Position numbers and translations under genes: made by a program
Assembly (NCBI GenBank): GCA_016744135.1
Contig: JADGEX010000001.1
Coordinates: 2,057,029 to 2,121,028 of the forward strand
Length of the DNA: 64,000 bases
Reading direction: 5' to 3'
Source: Pseudodesulfovibrio sp.
GTDB lineage: Bacteria; Desulfobacterota; Desulfovibrionia; Desulfovibrionales; Desulfovibrionaceae
Shown here: positions 1 through 7,724 of the stretch, one piece after another
Layout of the letters: the number at the start of each line of letters is the position of its first letter
Position numbering within the stretch: position 1 is the first letter of the stretch
The notes under the pieces: generated by a model
Database searches by the model: none
The model's input: only the letters and a program-made list of their open reading frames with translations
What the model was told of the DNA's origin: nothing

Positions 1-2
1 CC

Positions 3-443
3 AAACAGAAATTACGCGCCATCTACAAGGAACTTTCTGATAAAATTGATACTTCACAAGAAGCAGCTCTGTTCGAGGTCAAAGAGTTAAAAGCTGACCT
101 CAACGAACTCCAACGACACCTTTCCGGTCGGAAAAAAACAACGGATCTCCAACCCGAAGATTTTCTTCGGTCCGCATATGATATCGCACAACATCTCAGA
201 GACATGCAAAAAAGGCGTGAAATACTCGCAGAGATGCAAGATACCGCAGCAGAAACCGAGGCAGAAGCATATCTTATAGCCAGAGGAGCCAAACTCCTGA
301 CCCGCCCGGTTGGTTGGCATTTCCAGACATCCAAAGAACGATTCCTGCTCCACGCGGAAGACTCCGTGCAAGCCGCAACCAAACTGCGCAAACTCCTGTC
401 AGAAGGTAAACGTCTAAAACGACCCAAAAAGAAAAAGAAATAA
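3..443 (+). CDS. Hypothetical protein, 5'-truncated by window edge
   Basis: The frame is open from the first bases of the window to the stop at 441-443, giving 146 residues of a C-terminal part; the true start lies outside. The visible part is charged and probably helical, with runs such as EVKELKADLNELQRHL, and ends in a very basic tail (KRLKRPKKKKK). No domain is recognised. An internal ATG at 204 would give only 79 residues and has no clear ribosome binding site, and the codon pattern continues upstream of it, so the long partial reading is preferred. A G/C hairpin follows 15 bases after the stop. Confidence 0.7.
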   Translation, partial: KQKLRAIYKELSDKIDTSQEAALFEVKELKADLNELQRHLSGRKKTTDLQPEDFLRSAYDIAQHLRDMQKRREILAEMQDTAAETEAEAYLIARGAKLLTRPVGWHFQTSKERFLLHAEDSVQAATKLRKLLSEGKRLKRPKKKKK

Positions 444-458
444 CCTGACTATACGGCA

Positions 459-489
459 TGGCCCGCCTTGACTTTTCCGAGGCGGGCCA
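459..489 (+). terminator. Hairpin, probable terminator after the first gene
   Basis: Perfect 10-bp inverted repeat: TGGCCCGCCT at 459-468 and AGGCGGGCCA at 480-489 with an 11-base loop. It lies between the stop of the partial gene and lemA. There is no strong T-run after it, so the terminator role is inferred from stem strength and position. Confidence 0.6.
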
Positions 490-532
490 CATCTTTATGA
501 AGATACACAACCCAAACCAATGGAATACAATC

Positions 533-1132
533 ATGATCAAACGTTTCGCCTTCGTCCTCGTGGCCATGTTTGCAGCCACGGCTCTGTCCGGCTGCGGATA
601 CAATCAGATGCAACAACAGGAAGAGGAAGTCTTCGGCGCATGGGCTAACCTTGAAGCCGTCCTACAACGTCGGGCCGACCTCATCCCCAACCTTGTCGAA
701 ACCGTTAAGGCGGCAGCCACCCATGAGAAATCCACGCTCACGGCAGTTGTTGAAGCCCGAGCCAAGGCCACACAGGTCAAACTCTCTCCCAAAATGCTGA
801 CCGACAAAAAGGCTCTGGCTAAATTTCAGGCCGCGCAGGGCGAATTATCCTCGGCCCTGTCCCGACTCATGGTCGTGGTCGAACGATACCCTGATTTGAA
901 GGCCAACCAAAATTTCCTGGGGCTGCAACACCAGCTTGAAGGGACTGAGAACCGCATCACTGTTGCCCGTCAGCGGTACAACGACGCGGTCAAGGCTTTC
1001 AACTTCTCCATCCGCAGTTTCCCGAATTCCTTGACCAACTCCGTGGCTCTTCATCTGGAACGCAAGGAATTCTTCCAGGCTGATCCCGGTGCCAAGGAAG
1101 TTCCCAAAGTCAACTTCGGCACCAAGTCCTAA
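533..1132 (+). CDS. lemA: LemA family lipoprotein
   Basis: 199-residue LemA-family protein. A lipoprotein signal precedes a lipobox (ALSGC, Cys at about residue 21), so it is expected to be membrane-anchored facing the periplasm, unlike classic LemA with a plain N-terminal anchor. The LemA hallmark follows: [20 protein letters not shown], then [17 protein letters not shown], and a helical C-terminal half with [18 protein letters not shown]. An upstream in-frame ATG at 458 falls inside the terminator hairpin and is unlikely; ATG 533 has a weak GGAA site. It is followed after 12 bases by two TPM-domain genes, the common lemA-TPM arrangement. Cellular function of this set is poorly known; a role in envelope or redox protein maintenance has been proposed for TPM proteins. 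Confidence 0.93.
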   Translation: MIKRFAFVLVAMFAATALSGCGYNQMQQQEEEVFGAWANLEAVLQRRADLIPNLVETVKAAATHEKSTLTAVVEARAKATQVKLSPKMLTDKKALAKFQAAQGELSSALSRLMVVVERYPDLKANQNFLGLQHQLEGTENRITVARQRYNDAVKAFNFSIRSFPNSLTNSVALHLERKEFFQADPGAKEVPKVNFGTKS

Positions 1133-1144
1133 ACGGAGACAAAC

Positions 1145-1945
1145 GTGCGCACACTTTACGCGACACTCCTCGGAGCGATCCTCCTTCTTGCCATGGCAAG
1201 CGGGGCTTTCGCTCTGGACGTCCCTCCTTACAAAGGAAGGGTCAACGATCTGGCAAACATGATGAATTCGTCCACAGAGCAAACTCTCGAAGCCCAACTT
1301 GCGGAACTGGAAAAAACGGACTCGACCCAGATGGCCATTCTGACCATCCCCTCACTTGAAGGCGATTCCATGGAGGACTTCTCGATCCGCGTGGCCGAGG
1401 CTTGGAAAGTAGGCCAAAAAAAATCTGACAACGGCGTCATTCTGCTGGTCAGCAAAGCAGACCGCAAATCACGTATCGAAGTCGGCTACGGCCTTGAAGG
1501 TGTCCTCACCGACGTACTGGCCGGACAGATTCTCGACAATGTGATTGCTCCACGTTTCAAACAGGGAAACTTTGACGCAGGGTTTAAAGATGGTGTGGTC
1601 GCCATCACCAGCGCGGTACGTGGTGAATTTGCAGCATCGAAAAGCCTTAAACGAAAAAGCAAACTTAACATCTTCTCGATCATCGTCGTTCCCATGATTC
1701 TCATCGTCATGTTCACCGAGAAATTCGGCAGGCCCAGACGACAGGGACAGATGACCGAGGAACAGGCCATTGAAGATGCACGTCGTCATGGCAGAGGTTC
1801 CACCGCTACCAACCTGCTCCTGCTCTCCATGCTTGGTGGCAGTTTTCGTGGTGGCGGCGGTGGCTTCGGCGGAGGCGGCGGTGGTGGATTCGGTGGCTTT
1901 GGTGGCGGCGGATTCGGTGGCGGCGGCGCAAGCGGTGGCTGGTAA
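1145..1945 (+). CDS. TPM-domain (YgcG-like) membrane protein with Gly-rich tail
   Basis: 266 residues with GTG start and a GGAG site ten bases upstream. Residues 1-23 are a signal peptide (ending GAFA). The TPM (TLP18.3/Psb32/MOLO-1) domain spans about 30-155, with YKGRVNDLANMM at its start and ESVFS-type region around DSTQMAILTIPSLEG; a membrane helix lies at about 174-191, and the C-terminus from about residue 236 is almost only Gly, Phe and Ser. This is the usual YgcG layout: periplasmic domain, one membrane span, cytoplasmic Gly-rich tail. It sits between lemA and a second TPM gene with short gaps, so the three are very likely one operon. Biochemical role is not established; some TPM domains have phosphatase activity. 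Confidence 0.92.
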   Translation: MRTLYATLLGAILLLAMASGAFALDVPPYKGRVNDLANMMNSSTEQTLEAQLAELEKTDSTQMAILTIPSLEGDSMEDFSIRVAEAWKVGQKKSDNGVILLVSKADRKSRIEVGYGLEGVLTDVLAGQILDNVIAPRFKQGNFDAGFKDGVVAITSAVRGEFAASKSLKRKSKLNIFSIIVVPMILIVMFTEKFGRPRRQGQMTEEQAIEDARRHGRGSTATNLLLLSMLGGSFRGGGGGFGGGGGGGFGGFGGGGFGGGGASGGW

Positions 1946-1964
1946 AAAGGAAAAGACAATTCTC

Positions 1965-2609
1965 ATGAAAAACTTAGCACAAAAATTCCTGACTCAAGAA
2001 GAACAGGACGCCCTTGTCCAATGCGTCAAAGACGTAGAAAAACGCACTTCCGGTGAAATCGTGCCGGTCATTGCGTCAACGAGCTACGATTATCGCCGCG
2101 CCGGACTGATCGGCGGGTTGGTCTTCGGTGTCGTTGCAGCGGTATGCACTGCCACGCTTTTCGAACAAACAGAAATGTGGGCCTTTCTTGTTCAATTCCT
2201 CGGTTTTTTCTTGGTCTTTAGCCGCCTCCTGAACGCATTTCCAGCCATGAAAAAACCCTTCATATCCAAAAGAGAAATGCAGGAAGAGGTCAACGAAGCC
2301 GCTTTTACCGCTTTTTACCAGTATGGCCTGCACCATACACGCGACCTAACCGGCATCATCATTTATGTCTCGGTCTTTGAACGCAGCGTGCAGGTCTTGG
2401 CCGACAAGGGCATCAACGACAAGGTTGATCCTACCGTGTGGAAAGAAGTAATTGAGACGGTCACAAATGGCATCAGAGCAGGGCGTTCGGGCGAAGCACT
2501 GTGTCAGGGCGTGACCCGATGCGGTGAATTGGTCACCAAGAACTTCCCGATCAAGGCAGACGATACCGACGAACTGCCCAACCTGATCATCGAAGGGGAC
2601 GCACACTAA
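1965..2609 (+). CDS. TPM-domain membrane protein (second copy)
   Basis: 214 residues starting at ATG 1965 behind an AAAAGGAAAAG ribosome binding site at the stop of the previous gene. A longer in-frame reading from 1770 lies on top of the Gly-rich tail of the previous gene and is rejected. There is no signal peptide; two membrane helices lie at about residues 46-66 and 71-92, then a TPM-like region with the motif TGIIIYVSVFERSVQVLADKG, typical of the small TPM proteins that follow YgcG-type genes. Third gene of the lemA-TPM-TPM operon. Function unknown beyond the family association. Confidence 0.88.
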   Translation: MKNLAQKFLTQEEQDALVQCVKDVEKRTSGEIVPVIASTSYDYRRAGLIGGLVFGVVAAVCTATLFEQTEMWAFLVQFLGFFLVFSRLLNAFPAMKKPFISKREMQEEVNEAAFTAFYQYGLHHTRDLTGIIIYVSVFERSVQVLADKGINDKVDPTVWKEVIETVTNGIRAGRSGEALCQGVTRCGELVTKNFPIKADDTDELPNLIIEGDAH

Positions 2610-2689
2610 TCGTGATTTCACCCAAGGGTCACAATACCGCCATATGGCCGTAACGCTCGTCTGTTCCTGTCGTGTACAGGAGGACGGAA

Positions 2690-2845
2690 ATGCTCGCCAT
2701 AGTTGTTGTCACTTCGCTTGTGATCCTTTTCGCGGCGCTTACTTTGGTCCGCGTGATGGGAATATCTCATTCCCCAAACGCCGACATGTTGATTAAGACA
2801 TATGAAGCATGCCTGTGGTGTAATACTCAGACAAAAAAACCATAA
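2690..2845 (+). CDS. Small membrane protein, 51 aa
   Basis: Short reading frame starting at ATG 2690 behind a near-consensus CAGGAGG ribosome binding site at 2678-2684 and ending at TAA 2843-2845, immediately before a strong terminator. The N-terminal half is one membrane helix (LAIVVVTSLVILFAALTLVRVMG), the C-terminal half is polar with two close cysteines (ACLWC). The ribosome binding site and terminator placement support a real gene; no family is recognised. It may be the last gene of the lemA operon, 80 bases after the second TPM gene. Confidence 0.6.
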   Translation: MLAIVVVTSLVILFAALTLVRVMGISHSPNADMLIKTYEACLWCNTQTKKP

Positions 2846-2850
2846 AAAAA

Positions 2851-2882
2851 GCCTCACCTGATCCTGTCAGGTGAGGCTTTTT
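2851..2882 (+). terminator. Intrinsic terminator of the lemA/TPM operon
   Basis: GCCTCACCTGA (2851-2861) and TCAGGTGAGGC (2867-2877) form an 11-bp stem, followed by five T. An A-run just before the stem makes it usable from both sides, which suits the convergent HDOD gene. Confidence 0.9.
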
Positions 2883-2898
2883 CATCTATTGTCCGATT

Positions 2899-4119
2899 TT
2901 AAAAAAACGCACTCATGATCGTATCGATCTGTTCGCCGTACTCGGATACGGATTTTTCCAACAAGGGGACAGGGTCCACGCCAAGCAGAACCCATGCATC
3001 CTCGTCCATCCCCGGCATAACATACATGCCGCTCAAAGCGATCTCGACCGCATTGGCCAAATTATCCGCAACATGAATAATCGCCGGCTCCAACGGATTG
3101 GGAAATTCCATAGGCTTATGGTGATAATTAATCATGTTGGACAATCCTTCCGGGAACTTCCAGGCTTCGAGCAACGGCGTGCTGACATCCGTATGGATGA
3201 ATCCCATGACTGACATTTCAGCCTCAGTCAGAGGGATTGAATTCTCGCGAGCGAAAAGCATAGCCTCAGTGGAGGCGTACGGCAGCTTCTTGAACATAAT
3301 GAGCCGCCCCACATCGTGCAACAGACCACCGATAAAGAACCGTTCGGGCGACAGCCCCGTCTGGGTTCCAGCCAAAATCTTAGCAAAAATCCCACAGGAG
3401 ATGGAGTGTCTCCAAAAGGTCTCCATATCCATAAGTTCCGGCGGAATATCCTTGAAATAATTAATCGCCGAAATCCCCAGAGCCAACGTGGACAATTCCT
3501 TGGCTCCCACCAGGGCAACGGCTCGTGAAATGGAGTCTATGGTTTGCGGAAAACCGTACAAAGGACTGTTGACCAGCTTGAGAAGCTTGGCAGCCAGACT
3601 CATATCCGTACTGACAACTCTGGCGATACGGTCTGCGGAAGCTGAATCATCTTCCAGCACTTCCTTGATACGAAAAAAAATATCCGGGAAACTAGTCAAT
3701 TCGGTTTCGTGCCTGACCAATGTTTCAGGGGTTCCCATCCCCTTGATGAAAATATCTTCCAGATGCTCAACGCTATCGGCCCTGCGTTCGCTGACATCGG
3801 GCAATTCCCAGCCTGCAGCGACCTGCTTGGCAGTCAGGTCCAGCGCGATACGGAACATTTCTATGGTTGGTTTGAAATCAGGATTCACATACAGGAAAAA
3901 GTCACGGACATAGTCCTCGACCTCCTGCAACTTCTCTTTGCTCAAATCGTTCGGATCAAGTTCAACGTCAGCCTCGTCAACCCCGACGCGCTTCAGCTGT
4001 TCGAGGTGGCGGTCCTCCAACTTGGTGCCAGACTTGAAGAGCAGCCTGCCGTCACTGGCAACCAGATCGGTAGCCAGGACCATGCCTGCCTTCAATTCAT
4101 CTAAGCGTGTGATACCCAA
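2899..4119 (-). CDS. HDOD-domain signalling protein
   Basis: 406 residues from a TTG start preceded by a GGAGGG site seven bases upstream. Residues 1-60 resemble the N-terminal segment found before HD-GYP domains (LKAGMVLATDLVASDGRLLFKSGTKL). Residues 137-335 form an HDOD domain: LTSFPDIFFRIKEVLEDD, KLLKLVNSPLYGFPQTI, SISRAVALVGAKELSTLAL, and a retained LLHDVGR. HDOD proteins are usually signalling modules without proven hydrolase activity. It follows cheR with a 30-base gap, so the two are probably co-transcribed, linking it to chemotaxis or cyclic-di-GMP signalling. Confidence 0.9.
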   Translation of the reverse strand: MGITRLDELKAGMVLATDLVASDGRLLFKSGTKLEDRHLEQLKRVGVDEADVELDPNDLSKEKLQEVEDYVRDFFLYVNPDFKPTIEMFRIALDLTAKQVAAGWELPDVSERRADSVEHLEDIFIKGMGTPETLVRHETELTSFPDIFFRIKEVLEDDSASADRIARVVSTDMSLAAKLLKLVNSPLYGFPQTIDSISRAVALVGAKELSTLALGISAINYFKDIPPELMDMETFWRHSISCGIFAKILAGTQTGLSPERFFIGGLLHDVGRLIMFKKLPYASTEAMLFARENSIPLTEAEMSVMGFIHTDVSTPLLEAWKFPEGLSNMINYHHKPMEFPNPLEPAIIHVADNLANAVEIALSGMYVMPGMDEDAWVLLGVDPVPLLEKSVSEYGEQIDTIMSAFF

Positions 4120-4149
4120 AACAACACCCTCCGACAGGGACCAAGGCCC

Positions 4150-5022
4150 CTATTGTTCCTTCTTGTACGCAATGGTTCCCGCCTGAAAAAGCGGTTTGAA
4201 CGTCTGCGAAATCTTATGTAATGACTCGGAGTGACCGACCATGAGGTAACCGCCAGGCAACAGGTTGTCATAAAAGGACTGAACAACCTTTCGCTTCATG
4301 GCCTCGTCAAAATAAATAATTACGTTGCGACAAAAAACTATATGAGAACGGGGAATTCCCTGTACCGCCGAAGAATCTCTCAGGTTCATTTGACGGAATT
4401 TAACCAGTCGCTGAACCTCGGGCCGAATCTTCCAGCCCCCCGGCACCTTGGTGAAATATCGTTTGCGAATCGAATCTGGTGTGGTTTTGAAAGAATATTC
4501 CCCATACACCCCAGCCTTGGCCCGCTTGACCATCTCGTCAGAAAGGTCGACTGCCGTGATTGTAATTTTCCACTTGGCCGTTTCCAACCGCAACGTTTCA
4601 AGAAGCAGAATTGCAAGAGTGTACGGTTCTTCGCCAGAGGAACATCCCGCCGACCAGATATTCAATTCCAATCGACCGGCTTTCCGATGCTCATCAAGTT
4701 TTTCCCGAAGCACGTTGTCACGAAACGCTTCAAGCTGCTTCATGTCACGACAAAAACTCGTCTCATTGGTGGTCACCAATTCGAAGAGATGCTTGAGTTC
4801 CTCACCCCGATCAAACTTCAGATATTTGATGTAATCGGCAAAACTGGTCAATCCCAACTCGCCCAGACGCTTAGAAAATCGACTTTCAAAAAGATACTTG
4901 CGTTTGACATCCACAAAAATGCCACTTTTTTCATATATGAAATCACGCAGTTGCACGAACTCATCGTCCGAGATCCTGACGTTTTTCCGCAAGGTCGTCG
5001 ATTTGGAGAACAAAGAACCCAT
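4150..5022 (-). CDS. cheR: Chemotaxis protein methyltransferase CheR
   Basis: 290 residues, normal for CheR, which transfers methyl groups from SAM to glutamates of chemoreceptors. The CheR N-terminal helical domain spans about 17-75 (FVQLRDFIYEKSGIFVDVKRKYLFESR), followed by the Rossmann methyltransferase domain with NETSFCRD, the SAM-binding WSAGCSSGEEPYTLA and the late motifs IVFCRNVIIYFD and LMVGHSES. ATG start with AAAGGA eight bases upstream. It is upstream of the HDOD gene. The window also has one chemoreceptor (36.1-38.7 kb), but no cheA, cheB or cheW nearby, so cheR is separated from the main chemotaxis operon. Confidence 0.95.
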   Translation of the reverse strand: MGSLFSKSTTLRKNVRISDDEFVQLRDFIYEKSGIFVDVKRKYLFESRFSKRLGELGLTSFADYIKYLKFDRGEELKHLFELVTTNETSFCRDMKQLEAFRDNVLREKLDEHRKAGRLELNIWSAGCSSGEEPYTLAILLLETLRLETAKWKITITAVDLSDEMVKRAKAGVYGEYSFKTTPDSIRKRYFTKVPGGWKIRPEVQRLVKFRQMNLRDSSAVQGIPRSHIVFCRNVIIYFDEAMKRKVVQSFYDNLLPGGYLMVGHSESLHKISQTFKPLFQAGTIAYKKEQ

Positions 5023-5135
5023 TCAATCCGATCCTTTAAGAACCAATGCTTCTTCTATCGAAGAAACTTTTTTATAAATTTTAGAGTAAAACAGTATATG
5101 TTCTTGTTTAAATTAACAACGTATTTTCTCTCTTG

Positions 5136-6230
5136 TCATGCAACGGCATCACGAACATACGACTGTACACGCTCTTCCCCTTCGAGAGCTTTCTCTGCGC
5201 CAAGAGCCAACGAAACCATCTCAATTTCACCAGGCTCTACATACACCGGTGCAAGATGTGAAATCTGTCGCCCAATCTCCGCAGTTAACGGTTCGCTTCG
5301 GGCCAATCCTCCAGTCAAAATCACCGCCGCCAAATCAGGCCCATCATCACCGTGGACCAAGGCAGGAACCATGGAGCACACAGAACGAGCCACAGCATAG
5401 GCAAAAGCCTTGAAAACCAGCTGGGCCGATTCATCGCCCTCTTCAATACGAGCCACAATCTCACGCGGATCGTTCGTCCCCAAATGAGCAAACAACCCAC
5501 CTCGTCGAAGAACAGCCTGTTCCATCTTATCGAAACTCACTTCACCGTCGCGCACCATGTGCAACACAGGAATCAAAGGGAGAGAACCGGTCCGTTCCGG
5601 TGTGAAAGGTCCTTCACCGTCCAACCCGTTCAGCACATCAACGACCTTTCCCTGCCGATGCGCTCCAATGGAAATACCGCCTCCCATATGACACACAATA
5701 AAATTGCCATTCTCATAGGCAATACCCAATTTGTCCGCGACAATCCGGGCCATACCACGCTGATTCAAGGCATGAAACAAAGACCGTCGCCTAATGGCAG
5801 GCAGTCCGGTCAACCGGGCCTTATCCATCATCTCATCGGTCACAACCGGATCAACCACGTAGGCAGGCACATCATATTCTCGCCCGAAAGCTCTGGCCAT
5901 AAGCCCACCGAGGTTACAGGGATGCTCTCCATATCGGGCATTCCGCAAATCGTCTGCCATGTCGTCACACACTTCGTAAACACCGCCTTTTACGGGGTGC
6001 AACAACCCGCCACGACCAGCAACCGCACGCAGTTGAATTTCATCTCCACCAGCGGTTTTCAAAAAATCTCTTGTGGCCTGCACACGAAAATCAAACTGAT
6101 CCGTTACTCGTGCAAAATCAGCAAGCTCACTCTTACGGTGCTGGATCTCCTGCGCAGCCACGGATTGCCCGTTTTCGAACAGGGCTAACTTGGTTGATGT
6201 AGACCCTGGGTTAATCACAAGTATACTCAT
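5136..6230 (-). CDS. buk: Butyrate kinase
   Basis: 364 residues, usual length for butyrate kinase of the acetokinase/ASKHA superfamily, which makes butyrate (or branched-chain acid) and ATP from the acyl phosphate. N-terminal phosphate-binding NPGSTSTKLALF, then VAGRGGLLHPVKGGVYEV, FIVCHMGGGISIGAHRQGKVVDV and a C-terminal ILTGGLARS are as in the family. ATG overlaps the stop of ptb by four bases (ATGA), so translation is coupled. Acid chain length cannot be read from the sequence; isobutyrate or other branched acids are possible. Confidence 0.94.
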   Translation of the reverse strand: MSILVINPGSTSTKLALFENGQSVAAQEIQHRKSELADFARVTDQFDFRVQATRDFLKTAGGDEIQLRAVAGRGGLLHPVKGGVYEVCDDMADDLRNARYGEHPCNLGGLMARAFGREYDVPAYVVDPVVTDEMMDKARLTGLPAIRRRSLFHALNQRGMARIVADKLGIAYENGNFIVCHMGGGISIGAHRQGKVVDVLNGLDGEGPFTPERTGSLPLIPVLHMVRDGEVSFDKMEQAVLRRGGLFAHLGTNDPREIVARIEEGDESAQLVFKAFAYAVARSVCSMVPALVHGDDGPDLAAVILTGGLARSEPLTAEIGRQISHLAPVYVEPGEIEMVSLALGAEKALEGEERVQSYVRDAVA

Positions 6231-7171
6231 GCGGAACTCCTGTGGGCCAACAAACTGGCAAGTGCAATGGAATGAAACTTACTCGCATCCGAATCCCCTC
6301 GCGACGGGACCACCACCGGCACTCGGCTGCCAACAACAACAGCGGCCATAGTGCAGCCGGACAGGGTGGTCAGTGATTTATACAGGATATTACCAGCCTC
6401 GATATTAGGGGTGAGCAGAATATCTGCATTCCCGGCAACAGGATCATTGAATTGCTTGGTGGCAGCGGCAGCCTTGGACACGGCTATATCAAGCGACAAC
6501 GGACCAAGCACCCTGGCGTCCCCAAATTCTCCCTGCCGTGCCATCTTGGTCAAAATATCCCCATCCAAAGTAGCGGGCATGGCCGGATAATTGATCTTTT
6601 CCGTGGCAGCCAAAATTGCAGCTCTGGGTTTATGTATGCCCAATTTTCTGGCTACATCCAGCGCGTTCTTCAGGATATCCACCTTACGTTGCAACGAAGG
6701 CGTAATATTCACACCGGGATCGGTCATGATCATGAGCCGCCCATCTATCGGGGACTCAAACACACCCACATGACTCAAAATACGGGAAGGATGCGGAACA
6801 CCGGTCTTCTTGTTCAAAACGGCCTTGAGCAAAGTTGCGGTCGGCACCAATCCTTTCATGATCAGTTGAGCCTCACCCTCGCGGAACAACCGCACAGCTT
6901 CGGCCACGGCCTGCTCGTCATCGGTAATGTGAATTGCTTGAAACCGGGAAATATCAAGACCGCGCTCATCGGCGATACGTTGTGTCTCCTCCACGTCACC
7001 AATAAGTATTGGTTCGGCCACGCCACGTTCATATGCTTCCACCCCGGCGCGAAGGACAAACCCTTCCGCGGATCGGGCAATGGCAACCTTGGGCATGACA
7101 CCATTTCCCACAAGATTTAGGGCAGCCTGCATCAGGCCTTCGAGGCTGGTTACGGGGGTAAACGCCGACAC
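6227..7171 (-). CDS. ptb: Phosphate butyryltransferase
   Basis: 314 residues of the phosphate acetyl/butyryltransferase family, converting acyl-CoA and phosphate to acyl phosphate and CoA. Family motifs include LIMKGLVPTATLLKAVLNK, LSHVGVFESP, LMIMTDPGVNITP and the C-terminal DILLTPNIEAGNILYKSLT and CTMAAVVVGSRVPVVVPSRGDS. GTG start directly follows the stop of the upstream ACT gene with no gap, behind a GAGGGGA site. With buk it makes a substrate-level phosphorylation module running from acyl-CoA to acid plus ATP. Confidence 0.94.
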   Translation of the reverse strand: MSAFTPVTSLEGLMQAALNLVGNGVMPKVAIARSAEGFVLRAGVEAYERGVAEPILIGDVEETQRIADERGLDISRFQAIHITDDEQAVAEAVRLFREGEAQLIMKGLVPTATLLKAVLNKKTGVPHPSRILSHVGVFESPIDGRLMIMTDPGVNITPSLQRKVDILKNALDVARKLGIHKPRAAILAATEKINYPAMPATLDGDILTKMARQGEFGDARVLGPLSLDIAVSKAAAATKQFNDPVAGNADILLTPNIEAGNILYKSLTTLSGCTMAAVVVGSRVPVVVPSRGDSDASKFHSIALASLLAHRSSA

Positions 7172-7651
7172 CTATTCGTCCCCTCGCTTAAGTGCGATCA
7201 TGCCGGAACGACACATAGACTTGATGCCATAGGGAATGAGCATCTGAATAAGACCGTCCACCCGCTCCTGATCACCGGATAATTCCACGGTAATAGTCTT
7301 CTGCCCCATGCCAACCACATTGGCACGAAAGACCTCGAAGATTTGCATAAGCTGTCCGGTCTGTTCTCGATCCATGGCCACTTTAACCATGACCAATTCT
7401 CGATCCACAAAATCCTTACGGGAAAGATCGTCGATCTGAATGATCTCGTCCAAACTGTCCAGATATCGCTCGACCTTATCAATAGCGGCATCATCGCCAT
7501 CTATACGAAGAACAATACGCGAAACTTCCGGATTCTCTGTCTCGCCAGCAGCCAAGGACAAAATATTAGCATCATATTTCCCGCACTCCTGAGCCATCTG
7601 GGCCAAGACACCGGGTTCATTTTTGCACAGTGCAGACAAGGTGCGTCGCAA
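7172..7651 (-). CDS. ACT-domain protein, acetolactate synthase small-subunit-like
   Basis: 159 residues from a TTG start with AAGGAG six bases upstream. Length and order match IlvH/IlvN: an N-terminal ACT domain (LSALCKNEPGVLAQMA, ILSLAAGETENPEVSRIVL), a linker DLSRKDFVDRELVMVKV, and the C-terminal domain VVGMGQKTITVELSGDQERVDGLI. Known small subunits regulate acetohydroxyacid synthase with valine as effector. There is no ilvB here; the gene is fused by zero spacing to ptb-buk. It may therefore be an amino-acid sensor that controls the ptb-buk enzymes or an unlinked large subunit. Family call is firm, role is inference. Confidence 0.85.
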   Translation of the reverse strand: MRRTLSALCKNEPGVLAQMAQECGKYDANILSLAAGETENPEVSRIVLRIDGDDAAIDKVERYLDSLDEIIQIDDLSRKDFVDRELVMVKVAMDREQTGQLMQIFEVFRANVVGMGQKTITVELSGDQERVDGLIQMLIPYGIKSMCRSGMIALKRGDE

Positions 7652-7724
7652 GGGAATCTCCTTGATTTCGGTTCACGATATATCGGTTTCAAACCGCACT
7701 ATCACATACCTCATCCCACGGCTG

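Noticed and set aside
1850-1945. Glycine-rich tandem as a DNA repeat element
   Set aside because: The GGCGGC-type repetition is the coding of the Gly-rich YgcG tail, common in that family.
1770-1964. N-terminal extension of the second TPM gene
   Set aside because: It reads the Gly-rich tail of the previous gene in another frame, and ATG 1965 has its own ribosome binding site.
4231-5400. 389-residue plus-strand reading frame
   Set aside because: It runs antisense to cheR and into buk, both with clear family motifs; it has no ribosome binding site and no family features.
5352-6188. 278-residue plus-strand frame
   Set aside because: Antisense to butyrate kinase; composition is His/Asn/Thr-rich as expected from a shadow.
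6452-7120. 222-residue plus-strand frame
   Set aside because: Antisense to ptb, which has complete motifs.
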